From Desulfosporosinus sp. HMP52 (GTDB lineage Bacteria > Bacillota > Desulfitobacteriia > Desulfitobacteriales > Desulfitobacteriaceae), in the NCBI RefSeq assembly GCF_000765145.1, contig NZ_JMGA01000050.1, forward strand, positions 104,962-168,961: a stretch of 64,000 nucleotides of DNA, given 5' to 3'. Below are positions 60,299-64,000 of this stretch, one piece after another. Position 1 is the stretch's first letter; each line of letters opens with the position of its first letter. The translations under genes were made by a program, and so were the position numbers. The notes beneath the pieces are model-generated. The model did not search any database and was not told the DNA's origin. It saw nothing but the letters and a program-made list of their open reading frames with translations.

Positions 60299-61213
60299 TT
60301 AATTTTCTTTCACATAAGGAACTCCCAATTTAGCAGGTACACTAAAAGATTTTCTGGAAACCGTTAAAACAATCGTCATAATATAGGGCAGAGCAATAAA
60401 TAATTCGTTGGGAAATAAAGCACTGTTCCCTGTAGACTGCATATAAATAGCAATTGCTTCGGCAAATCCGAAAGCCAGGGTACCAATAACTGCTCCTTTG
60501 GGATTCCAATTACCTAAGAAGCAAATGGCAAAAGCAATCCAGCCACGACCACCAATAATATTCGTCGTAAACATGCCCAGAAAACCAATGGAATAAAAAG
60601 CACCGGCTACTCCACCCATAACCCCTGCTAACAGCACCGTAAGAAAGCGAACCCTAAGAACATTGATGCCTGCCACATCCACCGCTTCAGGATTTTCCCC
60701 GGCGGACCGGATGGTTAAACCGATAGAAGTTTTATAGAGCATGAAATAAGAGAGGGGTGCCAACAAATAGATAATGTAGGTCAATATAGTTTGATTAAAC
60801 AGTATTGGCCCAAGCAGAGGAATATCTGAAAGTAGAGGAATTGGAATCGTTGCTAAAGGATTAACGGTTAGCGGAGTTATAGGAACTCCAAAAATGACCC
60901 GGTACAAAAATGAACAAAGGCCCACTGCCAAAAGATTGATGGCCACCCCTGTAACCACTTGATGCTGCTTTAAATAGATGCAAATCCAGCCATATAAAGC
61001 TGCTACCAATAAACCGGCCAGCATGGCCGATAAAAATCCCAGGGTCAAACTACCGCTTAAATACCCTCCCACAAAACCAGCCCAAGCTCCCATTAAAAAG
61101 ATCCCTTCAATAGCCGTTACCATCATCCCTGTTCGTTCGGCAATGACTTCTGCTAGAGCTCCAAACAGCAATGGCGTCCCCATCATGATTGTTGTACTTA
61201 ACAAAAAGATCAT
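60299..61213 (-). CDS. ABC transporter permease, BMP/nucleoside type (second permease)
   Basis: A 304-residue permease with about eight helices. The conserved loop GLTIRSAGENPEAVDVAGINV is the contact motif of the RbsC/YufQ branch, followed by GVMGGVAGAFYSIG and GRGWIAFAICFLGNWNPKGA, typical of nucleoside permeases such as BmpD/NupQ. ATG 61213 overlaps the upstream permease stop by 4 bases. With the first permease and the ATPase it forms the importer; the lipoprotein would be beyond the right edge. Confidence 0.92.
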   Translation of the reverse strand: MIFLLSTTIMMGTPLLFGALAEVIAERTGMMVTAIEGIFLMGAWAGFVGGYLSGSLTLGFLSAMLAGLLVAALYGWICIYLKQHQVVTGVAINLLAVGLCSFLYRVIFGVPITPLTVNPLATIPIPLLSDIPLLGPILFNQTILTYIIYLLAPLSYFMLYKTSIGLTIRSAGENPEAVDVAGINVLRVRFLTVLLAGVMGGVAGAFYSIGFLGMFTTNIIGGRGWIAFAICFLGNWNPKGAVIGTLAFGFAEAIAIYMQSTGNSALFPNELFIALPYIMTIVLTVSRKSFSVPAKLGVPYVKEN

Positions 61214-62277
61214 TTTGCCACCGCCTTTTGTAATTTGCGTTTTTCCCGGTTATTTTCCAACCAGGTCCGAACAAAATACGAAAGAATGACAAATACCATC
61301 ACAAAGCCTTGCATCAATTCAATGATACTTGAGGGGATCCCTGACATTTGCCCCATAATAGTACCACCAACCTTCAGCGCACCAAATAAAGTAGCGGCAA
61401 AAATTATGCCTATGGGGTTGCCATTGGCTAAAATTGCAATGCCAATCCCAGCTGCTCCCAGGTCTGGATTAAAGCCCTGAACCAACATATGCTGCACCCC
61501 GTTAACTTCCGTAAATCCTGCCACTCCTGCTAAGGCTCCACTGATAAAAAAGGCCAGGATATAAAGTTTCTTGGCATTGATGCCTGACATCTCTGCTGCT
61601 CCCGCATTATAACCTACAGCCCGGATGCGATAACCCAAGGTTGTCTTGTATAGCAGAACCCAAACCCCAACACAGGTCAGCACTGCCAAAACAAAACCAA
61701 TGTGCAGCCTGGTACCGGGAATGAGACGAGGCAGCCAAACAGCCGCAGACAGGGCATCCGTTTGAGGGTATTCAGCTTTCCCTTCTATGAGAAAGGTTCG
61801 CAACAAATAATTCATAATGGCCAAAGCCACATATGTGGACATCATGCTAACTAAAAATTCATTGGAATTGTACCTAGCCTTGACAAAACCGACAAATGCC
61901 CCCCAGAGGCCTCCGCCAACAATGGTTAGGAGCAAGGTAATAATCAGAACAAGCCAACCTGGTAGGATGTTCTGAAGAAACAAGGATCCGGCGGCGGCAA
62001 TTACCGCACCAATGTAAAACTGCCCCTGGGCACCGATATTGTATAAATTAGCTTTGTAGGTAAAAGCAAAGGCTAAAGCAGTGAACATTAAGGGGGTTGC
62101 TTTCACAAAGATGTCAGCAAAGGTATAGCCGTCGCGCACCACCGAGGTGATTAATACGCTATAGGCGTTAACAGGATTTTTGCCCAGAAAAAGTAGCATC
62201 AACCCACTGGCAACGAGTCCTAAGACAATGGCCAGTATATTGGTAATCAGGAGATCTCTTAGCTTAGCCTGCATCAT
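61210..62277 (-). CDS. ABC transporter permease, BMP/nucleoside type (first permease)
   Basis: A 355-residue permease with eight to ten helices. Landmarks are YNIGAQGQFYIGAVIAAAGS, GAFVGFVKARYNSNEFLVSMM and GYRIRAVGYNAGAAEMSGIN, with GLVGFTEVNGVQHML-type helix. It is the YufP/NupP-like partner. ATGATG at 62277 overlaps the ATPase stop by 14 bases, with GAGGTGAG as ribosome-binding site inside the ATPase gene, so translation is coupled. Confidence 0.92.
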   Translation of the reverse strand: MMQAKLRDLLITNILAIVLGLVASGLMLLFLGKNPVNAYSVLITSVVRDGYTFADIFVKATPLMFTALAFAFTYKANLYNIGAQGQFYIGAVIAAAGSLFLQNILPGWLVLIITLLLTIVGGGLWGAFVGFVKARYNSNEFLVSMMSTYVALAIMNYLLRTFLIEGKAEYPQTDALSAAVWLPRLIPGTRLHIGFVLAVLTCVGVWVLLYKTTLGYRIRAVGYNAGAAEMSGINAKKLYILAFFISGALAGVAGFTEVNGVQHMLVQGFNPDLGAAGIGIAILANGNPIGIIFAATLFGALKVGGTIMGQMSGIPSSIIELMQGFVMVFVILSYFVRTWLENNREKRKLQKAVAK

Positions 62278-63796
62278 TGCTCACCTCTCCTTCGCGAAAT
62301 CCGGCCATTAACAGACCAATCTTTTCCGTGGTAAGCTCCGCACTGTTAAATACCCCTTGTATTTCGCCCTTATACAAGATCGCAATCCTGTCAGAAAGGG
62401 CAAAAATCTCCGAAAGCTCAGTAGAAACCAGTAAAATACTTTTTCCTTTGGCACGTTCCTTAAGAATAACTTGGTGAATGTGGTTAACCGCACCCAGATC
62501 TAACCCTCTGGTCGGTTGATCGAAGACGATTACCTTCTCTCCATTATCCACTTCCCTGGCTAAAACTACTTTTTGTTGATTGCCCCCTGATAAACCCCGA
62601 GCAATGGTCTCCGGGGAAGGAGCCTTAATTGAATAGTCTTGGATCTCCTGTAAGGCGTATTGATTAAGCTTTTGCTTGTCAATAAACCCACGCTTTTGCC
62701 ATTTTTTATCATAACTACTCTTCAGCAGCATATTCTCGGCAATGGACATATCCATAATCATGCCGTCACTGCTTCTGTCCGCAGGAACATAGCCAATTCC
62801 CAAATCAATCCTGTCTCTGATTTTCCGTTCAGTAATATCCTCCCCATCTAAAAAGACTCTTCCCTTTGTGGGCAAAAGAGCACCACTCACTATTTCGCAG
62901 AGTTCCTGCTGACCATTGCCGCTAACCCCTGCAATCCCCAGAATTTCTCCTTTGTGCAAGGTCAACGAAATATCCTTCAAGGCCGGAACCCCGGTTTTCT
63001 CCTGCAGGGTAACCTGTTGGAGTTCCAAGCGCACTTCCTGATCAAGAGATTCCTGCCGCTCATCTTTAGTTACCCAATTTAAATCTCGGCCGATCATCAA
63101 TTTGGATAATTCCAGTTCATTGGTCTCAGCCCGTTTTATGTCTCCATAGACCCTTCCTGCCCTCATGACAATAATCCGATCCGCAACACTCATGACCTCT
63201 TTTAACTTGTGGGTAATAAAAATAACCGAATTCCCTTGGGCGGTAAAATCCCTGACAAAGCTCATAAGGTTTTCAGCCTCTTGAGGGGTGAGAACTGCCG
63301 TTGGTTCATCCATAATTAACAGATTGGTTTTTTGATACAGGGCCTTTAAAATTTCTACCTTTTGTTGAACACCCACGGCCAAGTCGCGGATATAGTCATC
63401 AGGATTAAGCTCGAAGCCATAAAGCTTGGCCAACCTTTTGATTTCTTCGCCAAGCAACTTCTGCTCAATTATTCCCTTAACATTGCCTAAGATAATATTT
63501 TCGGTCACTGTGTGAGCAGGCACCAGAGAAAAATGCTGTTGGATCATGGAAATCCCCAGCTCCATGGCTTCCTTGGGCGAATCTATTTTTATCTCCTTGC
63601 CATCTTTAAATAGCTTCCCTTCGTCAGCCTTATATAATCCGTAGAGGATCTTCATAATCGTACTTTTACCTGCTCCGTTTTCTCCCAACAAAGCTAAAAC
63701 TTCCCCTCTTTGAATGGAGAAAGAAACATCTTGATTAGCTATAACTTTGGCAAAGTATTTACTGATCCCCCTAAGTTCAAAAAAAGCTGTCTCCAC
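62264..63796 (-). CDS. ABC transporter ATPase, BMP/nucleoside type (two ATPase domains)
   Basis: A 510-residue protein with two ABC domains. Domain 1: Walker A GENGAGKST, signature VGVQQKVEILKAL (degenerate), Walker B LLIMDEPTAVLTP. Domain 2: GVSGNGQQELC in the Walker A place (degenerate), signature LSGGNQQKVVLARE, Walker B VIVFDQPTRGLDLG. This layout is that of YufO/NupO and RbsA. It drives uptake of nucleosides or related lipoprotein-bound ligands. GTG 63796 has AGGTGGTG. A hairpin at 63814 lies just upstream. Confidence 0.93.
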   Translation of the reverse strand: METAFFELRGISKYFAKVIANQDVSFSIQRGEVLALLGENGAGKSTIMKILYGLYKADEGKLFKDGKEIKIDSPKEAMELGISMIQQHFSLVPAHTVTENIILGNVKGIIEQKLLGEEIKRLAKLYGFELNPDDYIRDLAVGVQQKVEILKALYQKTNLLIMDEPTAVLTPQEAENLMSFVRDFTAQGNSVIFITHKLKEVMSVADRIIVMRAGRVYGDIKRAETNELELSKLMIGRDLNWVTKDERQESLDQEVRLELQQVTLQEKTGVPALKDISLTLHKGEILGIAGVSGNGQQELCEIVSGALLPTKGRVFLDGEDITERKIRDRIDLGIGYVPADRSSDGMIMDMSIAENMLLKSSYDKKWQKRGFIDKQKLNQYALQEIQDYSIKAPSPETIARGLSGGNQQKVVLAREVDNGEKVIVFDQPTRGLDLGAVNHIHQVILKERAKGKSILLVSTELSEIFALSDRIAILYKGEIQGVFNSAELTTEKIGLLMAGFREGEVSNDAG

Positions 63797-63813
63797 AATT
63801 TCACCACCTATTC

Positions 63814-63850
63814 AAAAAAATAGAGGCACCTCTCGGAACCGCTATTTTTT
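63814..63850 (-). terminator. Terminator-like hairpin ahead of the ABC ATPase gene
   Basis: AAAAAATAG and CTATTTTTT with inner GAGGT/CCTC pairing, followed by a T-run on the minus strand. It probably lies between the binding-protein gene (off the edge) and the ATPase gene and would lower ATPase expression, a common arrangement. No gene is seen in 63851-64000. Confidence 0.55.
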
Positions 63851-64000
63851 GATTTATTTATTTATCCTTGAGTCTTTATAACTAAAACAAACGAACTTCA
63901 ACTCTACTCTAAAAAATTGACCCGAATAATGTGCAGAAGTATCCCTAGCCCCGCAAGAAGGCAGATTCGTCCACAGGAGCGAACCCATTGCATGGAGAGG

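Overview
The window looks like chromosomal DNA of an anaerobic, spore-former-type Firmicute of the Desulfosporosinus/Desulfitobacterium group (Peptococcaceae sensu lato). This is inferred from gene content: a stand-alone Ni-CO dehydrogenase with CooC and a CooA-like regulator, a DUF438/hemerythrin/PAS protein, a cytoplasmic-type aryl-sulfate sulfotransferase, two CoA-disulfide/persulfide reductases, a sigma-54-controlled acyl-CoA operon, CWB2 surface modules, moderate-to-low GC and strong GGAGG ribosome-binding sites. No rRNA, tRNA, CRISPR array, prophage or intact insertion sequence was seen.

Layout. 1-7.9 kb: a PAS histidine kinase cut by the left edge, a DUF438 protein, two tandem DUF155/RMD1 paralogues, an EamA exporter, an OsmC-DUF3795 fusion and an ECF sigma factor. 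8-10 kb: a small zinc-knuckle protein, XdhC and a DUF1456 protein. 10.3-14 kb: the CO module cooC-cooS plus a CooA-like haem regulator. 14-19.6 kb: GNAT, TetR with twin operators in front of two flavodoxin-fold oxidoreductases, a PlsC-like acyltransferase, panB behind an attenuator-like leader, and a DUF1285-like protein. 19.6-26.5 kb: a PTS-EIIC/EAL fusion, a secreted DUF4434 protein, a MutS2-like ATPase without Smr, and a YczE-like membrane protein. 26.6-33.5 kb: thiolase, acyl-CoA dehydrogenase and a two-subunit CoA-transferase as one operon, with a perfect -24/-12 promoter and a divergently placed but co-oriented sigma-54 activator gene upstream. 33.8-37.8 kb: a four-module persulfide reductase (CoA-disulfide reductase, rhodanese, TusA, DsrE) with a CsoR/CstR-like operator, a structured-RNA candidate with terminator and a seven-copy degenerate repeat upstream. 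37.8-41.5 kb: a membrane protein, an AraC-type regulator, an Uma2 remnant and a second EamA transporter. 41.7-50.8 kb: an organosulfur/redox cluster of flavin thioredoxin reductase, thioredoxin, aryl-sulfate sulfotransferase, MFS transporter, DASS transporter and two overlapping LysR genes. 50.9-53.1 kb: a small protein and a second CoA-disulfide reductase/rhodanese. 53.4-55.2 kb: an autoregulated MarR, a DUF169 protein and a broken MarR gene. 55.2-60 kb: a giant surface protein with two seven-repeat RCC1 propellers and three CWB2 modules, followed by a LysR remnant. 60.3-63.8 kb: a BMP-type nucleoside ABC transporter (two permeases and an ATPase), whose binding-protein gene probably lies just beyond the right edge.

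How it fits together. Sulfur and redox handling dominates 34-53 kb. The sulfotransferase and the DASS transporter carry the same 16-bp motif at exactly the same distance (190 bp) from their start codons, which suggests one LysR regulon. The two flavin reductase genes of this region share a near-identical 73-bp 3' element. The other coherent modules are CO oxidation and a sigma-54 acyl-CoA degradation operon. Start codons were chosen by Shine-Dalgarno spacing, so several differ from the longest open frame. No database search was run; family names come from recognising motifs.
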